DNA of 64,000 nucleotides from Pasteurella sp049941595 (GCA_049941595.1 JBNFNA010000001.1:1-64000); one strand, 5' to 3'. Shown: positions 18,149 to 26,535, numbered from the stretch's first letter. A program made the numbers and translations. Notes: generated from the sequence alone by a model not told the origin.

Positions 18149-19630
18149 TTATTCCTTATCTAAACGACCAATTAGAGAAAGTTCAAAATTAGAGCCCATA
18201 TATTTAAAGTGAGGTCTAACTTTAATAGAAGATAAGAACCAACCTGGATCGCCCGCTACATCAGAAACTGTAATTGATGCACTTCTGAAAGGACGGCGAC
18301 TACGTACATCCGCAGGAGGATTTTCTTGGTCTGCAACATATTGTTTTAACCAAGTATTGAGCTCTTTCTCTAAATCTCCACGCTCTTTCCATGAGCCGAT
18401 CTGCTCTCTTTGCAAGGTTTTAATATAATGAGCAATACGTGTAATCATAAAAGTGTAAGGTAGCTGTGTTCCCAATTTATAGTTTGTTTCAGCAATCTTA
18501 CCTTCTTTGGTATTAGGAAATACTTTTGGTTTTTGAACTGAATTAGCAGAGAAAAATGCGGCATTATCGCTTCCTTTTCGCATTGTTAATGCGATAAACC
18601 CTTCTTCTGCAAGCTCAAATTCACGACGATCAGTAATTAAAACTTCAGTTGGAATTTTTGACACAGTTTGTCCCATTGACTCATATAAATGGACAGGTAA
18701 ATCATAAACAGAGCCACCACTTTGAGGACCAATAATATTGGCACACCAACGATATTTTGCGAAGCTATCTGTTAAACAAGATGCTAATAAGAATGCGCTA
18801 TTCCCCCATAAGTAATCCTCGTGTTTTTGACTCACATTTTCATCATAGCCAAAACTTTTTACAGGATTATCAACGATAGAATAAGGTAAGCGAGCAAGGA
18901 AACGCGATACTGTTAAACCTAAGCTGCGAGCATCTTCTGACTCACGTAATGAACGCCACTTCGTATAGATTGGGCTTTCAAAAACAGATTTGAGATCTTT
19001 GAGGGCTGGTAATTCAGTATAATTTGAAATGCCAAAGAATGTAGGGGAAACAGATGATAAGAAAGGAGCATGAGCCATTGCACCAACTGCACTAACATAT
19101 TGTAACAATTTCATGTCTCTTGATTGAGGTGTAAATTCATAATTACCAATCACAGCCCCGATTGGTTCGCCACCGAATTGACCATAACCAGATGAGTAAA
19201 CATGTTTATAAAAACCTGACTGCACAATTTCTGGTGCAAATTCAAAATCATCAAGTAATTCTTCTTTTGTCGCATGTAAAATATTAATCTTAATATTTTC
19301 ACGGAAATCTGTTTTATCAACGAGCAATTTTAATGATCGCCATGAAGATTCTAATTGCTGAAAATCAGGGTGATGTAAAATTTCATCTACTTGCACACTT
19401 AATTTACAGTCAATTTCAGCTATCATACGATCAATTAATAATTTATTAATTGGCTCTTCTTTGTTATCCGTTGCAAGGATATTACTAATAAATGCTGCGA
19501 TACCTTGTTTTGCCACATCATATCCATCACTATCCGATGCAATGCGCGTATGTGCCATAATCTCATCAAGTAATGATGATTGCTCTAATGAATCTGTTTG
19601 TTGTGTACGTTGTTCCGCTAACTTAGACAT
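18149..19630 (-). CDS. tssC: T6SS sheath large subunit TssC
   Basis: TssC (VipB) makes the contractile sheath together with TssB. Typical segments include LESSWRSLKLLVDKTDF near residue 95, the GAVIGNYEF turn, and a C-terminal end in which VAGDPGWFLSSIKVRPHFKY leads to LVGRLDKE-like residues (here LIGRLDKE). The start chosen is the second ATG (MSKLAEQ), which has AAGGA seven bases upstream. The ATG 15 bases earlier has no such site. That gives 493 residues, the usual length. It follows tssB by 34 bases. Confidence 0.97.
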   Translation of the reverse strand: MSKLAEQRTQQTDSLEQSSLLDEIMAHTRIASDSDGYDVAKQGIAAFISNILATDNKEEPINKLLIDRMIAEIDCKLSVQVDEILHHPDFQQLESSWRSLKLLVDKTDFRENIKINILHATKEELLDDFEFAPEIVQSGFYKHVYSSGYGQFGGEPIGAVIGNYEFTPQSRDMKLLQYVSAVGAMAHAPFLSSVSPTFFGISNYTELPALKDLKSVFESPIYTKWRSLRESEDARSLGLTVSRFLARLPYSIVDNPVKSFGYDENVSQKHEDYLWGNSAFLLASCLTDSFAKYRWCANIIGPQSGGSVYDLPVHLYESMGQTVSKIPTEVLITDRREFELAEEGFIALTMRKGSDNAAFFSANSVQKPKVFPNTKEGKIAETNYKLGTQLPYTFMITRIAHYIKTLQREQIGSWKERGDLEKELNTWLKQYVADQENPPADVRSRRPFRSASITVSDVAGDPGWFLSSIKVRPHFKYMGSNFELSLIGRLDKE

Positions 19631-19664
19631 AATTTTTTCCTTCATTACAAATAAGCAAAATCAC

Positions 19665-20165
19665 TTACTTTTTATTACTAACCAAGTTAAGTTCTTCTAA
19701 TAATTTTTCTCTAGACTCGTCGTTTTCTAATAATTCAGTTAAACGAGACCTGAATGCAGGAATATTACCTAAAGGACCTTTAACTGCAGTCAACGCTTCT
19801 CTTAACTCTAATAATTTTTTTAATTCAGGAACGTTATTAACAATACTGTCTGGGGAAAAATCATTTAACGAATTAATTAATAAATTAACCTTCAATTCAT
19901 CATCTTCTTTATCTGAAAGTTTATTTGGCACATTCATATTTAACTGAATCCCCATTTCCCCCATCACAGAAGAAAAATTATTTTTATCAATTGAGATCAT
20001 TGAACGTTCTTCAAGAGCAATATCTTCAGATCTACCTTTCATATCTCCAACTACCAGCAAATTCAGTGGTAATTCAACTTCTGCGGATTGTCCTTCAGTT
20101 GCTGGGACATATTTAATGTTAATTCTTTCTTTAGGAGCTACTGAGCCTTCTTTAGTTTTGGACAT
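19665..20165 (-). CDS. tssB: T6SS sheath small subunit TssB
   Basis: TssB (VipA) pairs with TssC in the sheath and carries the helix recognised by ClpV in many systems. Family features are the KEGSVAPKERINIKYVPA start, the LPLNLLVVGDMKG segment, and the C-terminal LTALLE-like end (LTELLENDE). At 166 residues the length is normal. It is the first gene of the minus-strand operon, with a GAGGTG ribosome binding site nine bases upstream, and is divergent from hcp. Confidence 0.96.
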   Translation of the reverse strand: MSKTKEGSVAPKERINIKYVPATEGQSAEVELPLNLLVVGDMKGRSEDIALEERSMISIDKNNFSSVMGEMGIQLNMNVPNKLSDKEDDELKVNLLINSLNDFSPDSIVNNVPELKKLLELREALTAVKGPLGNIPAFRSRLTELLENDESREKLLEELNLVSNKK

Positions 20166-20209
20166 AAAACATTCACCTCAATGATATTTATTAAACGATT
20201 TCTGATTAA

Positions 20210-20215
20210 ATTATC
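20210..20215 (-). promoter_or_regulatory. Possible extended -10 box for the T6SS operon
   Basis: The minus strand carries TGTGATAAT, an extended -10 pattern with GATAAT matching 5 of 6 consensus bases, about 45 bases upstream of tssB. The -35 region is AT-rich without a clear match. I see no sigma-54 -24/-12 pair. Confidence 0.35.
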
Positions 20216-20289
20216 ACAAAATTGCTCAGCTTAAAATAAAAATTCTTATTGTTTTTTGATCAATTTTGCCAGATACTTAGCAAGGGTCC

Positions 20290-20319
20290 TGGTCAATTAA
20301 CGGCCTAATATTGTATAAA
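20290..20319 (+). promoter_or_regulatory. Possible hcp promoter
   Basis: A TGGTCA box (20290-20295) is followed after 18 bases by TATAAA (20314-20319). This is about 66 bases upstream of the hcp ATG and on the opposite strand to the tssB promoter. The -35 match is partial. Confidence 0.3.
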
Positions 20320-20385
20320 TTTCAGAAGCTACTTAATTCACTAGGTTATCTAAACACTAACAACATAGAACATTAGGGGATAATT

Positions 20386-20904
20386 ATGCCAACTCCATGT
20401 TATGTTTCCATTACAGGAAAAACTCAAGGCAATATTACCGCTGGCGCATTCACAGCAGACTCTGTTGGTAATATTTATGTACAGGGACATGAAGACCAAA
20501 TGTTAGTACAAGAGGTCAAACACATTGTTAAAGTTCCTACTGACCCTCAATCAGGCCAACCATCTGGTCAGCGAGCTCACCAACCTTTAAAATTAACTGT
20601 TTCTTTAAACAAAGCAGTTCCATTACTTTATAATGCATTAGCATCAGGTGAGATGTTGCCAAAAGTAGAATTAAAATGGTACAGAACTTCTGTAGAAGGT
20701 AAACAAGAGCATTACTTCACAACAACCTTAGAAGATGCAACCATTGTTTCTATTGATTTAGTCATGCCACACTGCCAAGATCCAAATAAAAGAGAGTTTA
20801 CTCAGCTATTAGAACTTTCATTAGCATATCGTAAAATCAACTGGGAACATGGTATCGCAGGCACCTCTGGATCCGATGACTGGAGAGCACCTTTAGAAGC
20901 TTAA
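20386..20904 (+). CDS. hcp: T6SS tube protein Hcp (TssD)
   Basis: Hcp hexamers stack to form the inner tube that is fired by the sheath and also chaperones small effectors. The 172-residue protein starts MPTPCYVSITGKTQGNI and shows the Hcp1-family elements SVGNIYVQGHEDQ, the variable PSGQRAH loop and the KREFTQLLELSLAYRKINWEH segment. A strong AGGGG ribosome binding site precedes the ATG. It is monocistronic, divergent from tssB, and ends just before a strong palindrome. No C-terminal effector fusion is present. Confidence 0.97.
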   Translation: MPTPCYVSITGKTQGNITAGAFTADSVGNIYVQGHEDQMLVQEVKHIVKVPTDPQSGQPSGQRAHQPLKLTVSLNKAVPLLYNALASGEMLPKVELKWYRTSVEGKQEHYFTTTLEDATIVSIDLVMPHCQDPNKREFTQLLELSLAYRKINWEHGIAGTSGSDDWRAPLEA

Positions 20905-20927
20905 ATTCTAAAGAATAACAATTTATC

Positions 20928-20970
20928 TGCACCTTAAATATAAGTTTATATTTCTTATATTTAAGGTGCA
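20928..20970 (+). terminator. Perfect 17-bp palindrome after hcp
   Basis: TGCACCTTAAATATAAG (20928-20944) is exactly mirrored by CTTATATTTAAGGTGCA (20954-20970) with a 9-base AT loop. It lies 24 bases after the hcp stop. No long T-run follows, so it may act as a terminator or as an mRNA-stabilising 3' end. Confidence 0.6.
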
Positions 20971-20981
20971 GTTATTTCCAT

Positions 20982-21209
20982 TTAATAAGAAAAAATAGTG
21001 TAATGGACAAAATAGTCGTTAAAAGAGGGATGGGCCTTAGAGTAAAAGAATGTAAGCCACTTTTTTGAAATATGAACAAGAACCCTATCCTTATTGCCAA
21101 TAATTCCACTATCCCTAAACATCGGATGACAAATAACTCTCAGCATTATAAGTGTATTTATTACAATAATAACATTCACCTTCAAAAATAGATTAGCTTC
21201 TAGCAACAT
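20982..21209 (-). CDS. Unrecognised small ORF, possibly a gene remnant
   Basis: A 75-residue frame starts with a hydrophobic stretch (LFLKVNVIIVINTLIMLRVI) and continues into a more polar part containing KKWLTFFYSKAHPSF. There is no good ribosome binding site, and stops lie just upstream in the same frame. It sits at the downstream end of the decayed operon and could be the tail of another broken gene. I do not recognise a family. Confidence 0.25.
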   Translation of the reverse strand: MLLEANLFLKVNVIIVINTLIMLRVICHPMFRDSGIIGNKDRVLVHISKKWLTFFYSKAHPSFNDYFVHYTIFSY

Positions 21210-21276
21210 TTGGCTTGATTATTCTCAAGAAAAACAAACCTATAAAGAAATCGCCTTATAAAATATAAATATTCAG

Positions 21277-22056
21277 TTAAAACCATCCAAGATATATCAA
21301 TAAGTCCACTAAAACAGCATTCCCCCTATTCCCCAACTTAAACATGATTATGGATAACCGCTTTCTTGGGGTGAGAGTTTGATGTTTTAGCCATAATGAA
21401 GAGTTCAATGGGAAAGCTCGTTTATCATCAAATTGTGAACACAGAACGATATCAATATTATTAACAACCATTTGTCCATTCAGCTTATTGATATTCACGG
21501 CGGCAAGGTGGTATCTGCCTTTTTGTTGGTAGTAGTCGATTCGAAGTTGAAGGGCTTCGATCAGTTCATCTTGGTGTTCTCCTCGTTCAAAGGTAAATAT
21601 GGCTTGATTGAGCATCAGCAATGATTTGTCTTGATGTTGTAGGGCATACACTTTATACAAAATCAAATAGGCTTTGCCTCGGATATGTTCATTGCGTGTT
21701 TTGAGCAATAAGGCTTTCATGAGCTGTTCTGCGTCATCAAATTGGTGAATGCTCAGTAAAATCTGAGCCTGTAACAAATGGCAATAATGGCATTCGTCTA
21801 AATGATGGTGTTGCGTAAAGATCTGCTCTGCTTCTGCTAGCATTTGAGAGGCGTTTCCATACCCTTGCAACAAATAATAGGTGTTGGCGAGATTCATGCG
21901 TGTTCTTGCTCGGTGAATACCTAAATCATAATGATCTTAAATCGTAAGAATATTTAAAAAATATTGAATTGCTTGTTGATAATTGCCCCCTTGGATCGAC
22001 AACATCGCATCTTTATTATGCTGTTTCAGTAACATGGCAATAGCTTCTGCACTCAT
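21277..22056 (-). pseudogene. Decayed TPR-like gene (gene D of the broken operon)
   Basis: The reading frame starts at ATG 22056 with AGAGG upstream (MSAEAIAMLLKQHNKDAML). It runs to residue 39, meets TAA at 21939-21937, and then continues in the same frame as DHYDLGIHRARTRMNLANTYYLL and onward to 21277. The repeated helix-pair pattern (GNYQQAIQYFLNIL, LANTYYLLQGYGNASQML, LQAQILLSIHQFDDAEQLM) looks like tetratricopeptide repeats. The stop is one C-to-T change from CAA. The last 70 residues lose the repeat pattern. About 258 residues if read through; function unknown. Confidence 0.7.
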
Positions 22057-22102
22057 AACCGACCTCTTTTTATTCCTTTCGTTGTTCTTCCCCCATTTTT
22101 CC

Positions 22103-22634
22103 TCAACACCACAAGAGGCCAAATGCGGTCATTCCTTGTTTAACCATCATTTGACGTTTACTGGAAAGATAAGGATAAATCAGCTGATAAATCAGATAAG
22201 CATCGCTGTAATTGCGGGCTTGTTCTAGCTCTATGCCTTTTTTAAGTAAAGTCAGTGAAATACGGGTAATTAACACTTTGGCTTGTTGACGTTGGGCCTC
22301 ATCTGTAGTGAAATTCAAGGCATTCACGGCACAGACTAACGCATCTTGTAATCGTTCTTCAATCACCATTAAATTGGTCAAACAAATGTATGCCATGCAT
22401 TTGGCTTATTGATACTGCACCAGATCGCTGAGTGCCACAATTTCCTGGTAAATTTGCTCTGTACGTCGATAATCTTTTTATTCCACTAATATCTTTTTGC
22501 TCCACTAATATATAGGCAACATTAAACATTTCTTTATATTTTTTGATGACAACATCTGCAATATCAGTGGCAAATTGAGGTACCATATCACCAAATGGAA
22601 CATTCAAGAATTCTTGACAAATATTGTGTGCCAT
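22103..22634 (-). pseudogene. Decayed helical-repeat gene (gene C), frameshifted by a 19-bp duplication
   Basis: Translation starts at ATG 22634 (MAHNICQEFLNVPFGDMV) after a GGAG site. A 19-bp tandem duplication (22472-22509) shifts the frame. Removing one copy joins AYILVEQKD to YRRTEQIYQEIVALSDLVQYQ, then TAA at 22408-22406, then AKCMAYICLTNLMVIEERL and on to LLWC at 22103. The restored protein of about 170 residues is all-helical with TPR-like repeats. It therefore carries two lesions: the duplication and a CAA-to-TAA-type stop. It is followed by gene D 46 bases on. No known family is recognised. Confidence 0.7.
22472..22509. repeat. 19-bp tandem duplication inside gene C
   Basis: ATCTTTTTATTCCACTAAT (22472-22490) is followed directly by ATCTTTTTGCTCCACTAAT (22491-22509), differing at 2 of 19 positions. 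Nineteen is not a multiple of three, so the second copy shifts the frame; deleting one unit restores it. Confidence 0.85.
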
Positions 22635-22710
22635 AATCTCCTCCTTATAAGAACGGGATACCTAATTAATTAGGGATTGCTTTAATAGAGATTTTGATGC
22701 TGATTAAACT

Positions 22711-23213
22711 CTATTTCGTATTTTCTGTAACATCTGGGCTAGTAAAACGAAGATCGTTTTTTTCATCACTATACAATCTGACTTTAAGATCCACATCCAT
22801 GTTATTGATAACGTATTTCGCATATTCGTTATAAGAAGCGATACTTTCATTGAACTCGCTTATCACTTGATTGAGATACTCAGACACATCTTGTATGCCG
22901 TATGAGGTTTTCACTTTTTCCTTTAACGTACCAAGTTGTGATTCGATATCGTGATAACCCCTAATTTATTTTTTAAAGGCTTCAAGTTGCTCGCTATTCG
23001 TTGAGCGTTCTAGCTCTAATGAAACTTTGGTTTCCGCCAAAGCTCACTCTTTCTTAACTAATGCATCTCGAATGCTATTGATTTCATCATGATGCTGTAA
23101 TACCACCTTTTATTTTTCTTCTAAGCCTTTTAAAAGATCTAATTCGTCTTTTGATGCACGTTATCCCATTTTTGAGATAACCGTCGCAGCATAGCTTTTT
23201 TGAAGTCACTCAT
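22711..23213 (-). pseudogene. Decayed coiled-coil gene (gene B)
   Basis: A strong AAGGAG site precedes ATG 23213 (MSDFKKAMLRRLSQKWDN). At about 23160 the frame must shift by one base, consistent with loss of one C from an AACCGT. The new frame then reads RASKDELDLLKGLEEK, TAA (23112-23110), KVVLQHHDEINSIRDALVKKE, TGA (23046-23044), ALAETKVSLELERS and on to EAFKK, TAA (22968-22966). It finally stays open to 22711 (ending DVTENTK). The product would be a coiled-coil protein of about 166 residues. Three stops plus a frameshift make it clearly dead. No family recognised. Confidence 0.72.
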
Positions 23214-23251
23214 CGTATTCTCCTTATGCAAATTTCCGTCAAACTGCTAAA

Positions 23252-24265
23252 CTACGCCTGACGAGAAACAATAATTTCTGGCATTTTGGCACCGATTAAC
23301 ATTAAGGTATGGGATTCAGGCACCTGAGAAACCAATTGAATTGGGCAGCCTCCCCAATCCATTGCCTCTTCGGGTAACAAAAAACGATACGCCTGAATGC
23401 CATTTTCTTTTAGCATCCTGATGATCTCATCGACCTGTTTACAAACACTCAGATCGGGCATGTAAATGCGATCAAGCATGCGATTTTCCATCGGGATAGG
23501 TAAAAAGCGTAAGCGAATACTCCTTGATTCTCGCCGTTCTGATTTAAAATAATGGCTATAAGTGGCATTGCCGTGAACCACTTTGATGTTATGTCCTAAC
23601 GGCTTGCCAGCACTGTTTTTTTCCTCTGTGACCACATAATCCATTTTCAACGTAAATTCGGATTCTGGCATGGTGTACCACGTGGCTTGCAATCCCATTG
23701 AATATAAACGGTCGTCGGCTAAAATCTGATTTTGCACCTCAATGGCACTTTAATCTAAAGCACGCTGAGCCTCCGCAATGCCTTTCCCTAGATCTGCAAT
23801 CATCTCTGATAAATTGACATACATACTTGAGGCTTTGCTTTCGTTTGCGATTAACTCTCGACGAATATGGGCATCATCAAACATAGGAAATTTTGTTATT
23901 TTGGAAGCTTGTAATTTTATAATCAGATCTTCGGTGAGGTTAGCCGTCGCATGTTGTGCTTTTACCTTGTTAAGAATCTCTGCAGGAGTGCGTTTATTTA
24001 AATCCTCAATGCTATAAATCCCCACATTCATCAAATCAAAAGCATTTTCGGGCGACATCTTTTCTACCCTTCATAACTCGGCTTGTACCGAGCAATTCGC
24101 AATGTTAGCAATGGTAGTCCCCATTTTCATCGCCAGTTCTCGGCGAGCAATTGGGGTACGAGTAGCTTCAGCAAGTTGTTTGAGGGTTGAAATATTGCCC
24201 TTCTCCTTTAACAACATGTTAAACGGACCATCAATACCTACGATACTTATCAGCTTACTTGTCAT
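23252..24265 (-). pseudogene. Decayed gene A: tandem helix-hairpin-helix-like N-terminus, unknown C-terminus
   Basis: ATG 24265 has AAGGAG eight bases upstream (MTSKLISIVGIDGPF). One frame of 337 codons runs to 23252 but contains TGA at 24073-24071 and TAA at 23752-23750. The first 100 residues hold two similar units (GPFNMLLKEKGNISTLKQL and ENAFDLMNVGIYSIEDLNK), resembling the paired helix-hairpin-helix fold of DUF4332-type proteins. The last 160 residues form a mixed domain (ATWYTMPESEFTLKMDYVV to PEIIVSRQA) that I cannot assign. It is the first gene of a four-gene operon reading away from the patatin gene. A link to the T6SS is only inferred from position. Confidence 0.7.
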
Positions 24266-24417
24266 ATGGTTCTCCTTATTAGAAGTAAAGAGATAATAGT
24301 CACGTTTTATTTGTATTGGTGTCAAAAATAAACGGCATTAATGATGCAATACGCAGAAATGGCTCATTCCCTGATGTGATAAATCTGAATTGCTAGCTTC
24401 TTGCTAACAATAGTTGA

Positions 24418-25536
24418 TTAAAAAAGTTCGTTTTCAGCTTGCTCTGCAATAAAGAAGTAATATTTCTTGCAGACGTTATAACCGTGCTGATAAAGATGAT
24501 CGAACTCTTGTTGAGAGAGTTGTTGTAAACTGGTTGAAAAATGCATAGCAAATTCGTCTATGCCGTTAGATTCTGGGATTTTGGTTTTAATTGGTAAATA
24601 AACGCCCTTACCTTTATGTTTACGTAAATAAGATACCAAACTACGCACACGTAACGAGCGGTTTTGATTGTAGATAATATCAATAATATGAAGAAACCGT
24701 GTAGTGAGTTTATATAAGCTTGGTACCTGCTCATCTAAAGGTGAACTCGCATCCGAGACAATCAAAATGGTATCTTCGCTTAATTTTTCTTTTTTCTCTT
24801 GCTTGGCAATATCAAAGAAAGATTCTAAACCAAGATTGTCGTATACCCCACCATCATATAAATGTAATGTTTTATGTTTTTGAGGACAATGGACAGCTTT
24901 CTCTGGTGGTTCATTCCACTTGCGTTTGTACCAAGTATAATCTTTTGTTTCGATAGAAAGCGGGCCGATGCCAACGGGAAATGCTGCTGAAATGGCCATT
25001 GCGTCGCATAATGGAAAAGCGTGCTCTGTCGTTTTGATATAACCTGAATCATAATCGCCAAAATCACATTTTTTAAATCGAAAGCGGCGACCAGTTTCCC
25101 CCACAGTGCCATTGATACTCCATTCTGGATAATCGGGTAAGTCTGTGAGGTTAGCACTTATCTTCCATTCTGACTTTATCGCTTTGGATAGCACGTGCGC
25201 GCGAGAAAAAACATATTGTAAATTAACCGGGTTTAAAAATTGTTTTAATGTTCCTGTCATCAAGCTACTGCGGCATAAAATGCGCTTAATTTTAGGGCGA
25301 ACAAAAGATAAAAACTGTTCTGAAGTAGGCCACTTCATATTGTTTTGCTGAAAAATCAAACCGGTAATCAAGCTACCACCAGACACAGTTGAAATATGTG
25401 AAACTTGTTCAAGGAGCTTTTGTTCCGCAAGATAAGTGAGAACACCAAGATGAAATACCATTGCACGAATGCCGCCACCAGATAATGCAAGTGCAATTTT
25501 TTTATTATCCGAAAGGCTTTGTTTAGTAGCTTGCAT
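24418..25536 (-). CDS. Patatin-like phospholipase
   Basis: The protein has the three marks of an active patatin: an oxyanion loop GGGIR (residues 20-24), a nucleophile Ser52 in STVSGGS, and the catalytic Asp228 in YDGGVYDN. Members hydrolyse phospholipids or lysophospholipids. At 372 residues it is longer than RssA-type housekeeping patatins. No signal peptide or membrane segment is seen, so it is either cytoplasmic or exported by a machine that needs none. The start chosen is the second ATG, which has GGAG nine bases upstream; the ATG at 25551 has none. It lies next to the decayed operon and 3.5 kb from hcp, and might be a T6SS lipase effector, though no immunity gene or PAAR/VgrG partner is adjacent. 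Confidence 0.85.
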   Translation of the reverse strand: MQATKQSLSDNKKIALALSGGGIRAMVFHLGVLTYLAEQKLLEQVSHISTVSGGSLITGLIFQQNNMKWPTSEQFLSFVRPKIKRILCRSSLMTGTLKQFLNPVNLQYVFSRAHVLSKAIKSEWKISANLTDLPDYPEWSINGTVGETGRRFRFKKCDFGDYDSGYIKTTEHAFPLCDAMAISAAFPVGIGPLSIETKDYTWYKRKWNEPPEKAVHCPQKHKTLHLYDGGVYDNLGLESFFDIAKQEKKEKLSEDTILIVSDASSPLDEQVPSLYKLTTRFLHIIDIIYNQNRSLRVRSLVSYLRKHKGKGVYLPIKTKIPESNGIDEFAMHFSTSLQQLSQQEFDHLYQHGYNVCKKYYFFIAEQAENELF

Positions 25537-25624
25537 ATCTATTGACTCCATTCAACTTTATTATGGTTTAAATTTAAAACAAATCGATCAATTTATCAAC
25601 AATCCAAGTGGCATTTTCACATAA

Positions 25625-25667
25625 AAAAAGTGCGGTTAAATTTTTTCAAAAATCAACCGCACTTTTT
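25625..25667 (-). terminator. Inverted USS pair behind folD
   Basis: AAAAAGTGCGGTT (25625-25637) and AACCGCACTTTTT (25655-25667) form a 13-bp stem with a 17-base loop and T-runs on both strands. It lies 20 bases after the folD stop. It is an intrinsic terminator made of two DNA uptake sequences. Confidence 0.8.
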
Positions 25668-25686
25668 ATCTTAACAATTTGAGTAA

Positions 25687-26535
25687 CTATAGGTGGTTTT
25701 CATACGCAGATAAGGTATTAGACATTAACATTGCCACAGTCATTGGGCCCACTCCACCTGGCACTGGTGTGATATGGCTTGCTTTCTGTGAAGCAACATC
25801 ATATTCCACATCACCTACCAATTTTCCGTCAAGACGATTAATCCCCACATCAATCACTACTGCGCCATCTTTAATCCATTCACCCGGAATAAATTGTGGT
25901 TTACCCACTGCGACAACTAAGATATCCGCTTGACTAATGTGATGTTCAAGATCTTTCGTAAAGCGGTGAGTGACTGTCACCGTACAGCCTGCTAACAACA
26001 ACTCAAGCGCCATTGGACGGCCAACGATATTCGAAGCACCTACAATCACAGCGTGTTGGCCATATAGATCAATGCCCGTTGTTTCTAACAATTTCATTAC
26101 ACCATAAGGCGTACAAGCACGCAGTGTTGGAATACGTTGACATAAACGCCCTACGTTATAAGGATGGAAACCATCGACATCTTTGTTTGGTGCAATACGC
26201 TCAATCACTTTTGTGCTATCAATGTGCTTAGGTAAAGGCAATTGCACTAAAATACCATCGACTTCATTATTTGCATTTAATTGATCAATGAGTGAAAGTA
26301 ATTCAGCTTCACTTGTTGTTTCAGGTAAGTCATAAGATTTCGATTGAATACCGATTTCTGCACAGCTTTTACGTTTACTGCCAACGTAAACTTGTGATGC
26401 TGGATCTTCGCCAACCAAAATTACAGCCAACCCTGGAGAACGCTTCCCTTGCTGTGTATATTGTTCGATTTTTTGTGCAACTTCAGATTTAATTTTTTTT
26501 GATAATTCAGTACCTGAAATAACTTGTGCAGTCAT
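25687..26535 (-). CDS. folD: Methylenetetrahydrofolate dehydrogenase / cyclohydrolase FolD
   Basis: FolD interconverts 5,10-methylene-, methenyl- and 10-formyl-tetrahydrofolate using NADP, feeding purine and fMet-tRNA synthesis. Diagnostic segments are YVGSKRKSC with the catalytic Lys (near residues 52-60), GILVQLPLPKH, the NADP loop GASNIVGRP (about 165-173) and the C-terminal PVPGGVGPMTVAML. At 282 residues the length is standard. It is a single-gene unit ending in an inverted USS terminator. Confidence 0.97.
   Translation of the reverse strand: MTAQVISGTELSKKIKSEVAQKIEQYTQQGKRSPGLAVILVGEDPASQVYVGSKRKSCAEIGIQSKSYDLPETTSEAELLSLIDQLNANNEVDGILVQLPLPKHIDSTKVIERIAPNKDVDGFHPYNVGRLCQRIPTLRACTPYGVMKLLETTGIDLYGQHAVIVGASNIVGRPMALELLLAGCTVTVTHRFTKDLEHHISQADILVVAVGKPQFIPGEWIKDGAVVIDVGINRLDGKLVGDVEYDVASQKASHITPVPGGVGPMTVAMLMSNTLSAYENHL

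Noticed and set aside
20166..20385. Sigma-54 promoter in the tssB-hcp divergent region
   Set aside because: A TGGCA occurs, but no TTGC at the required spacing; sigma-70-like boxes fit better.
21277..24265. Stop codon reassignment or programmed readthrough in the broken operon
   Set aside because: TAA and TGA both occur in frame and all other genes use them as normal stops; frameshifts in the same genes point to decay.
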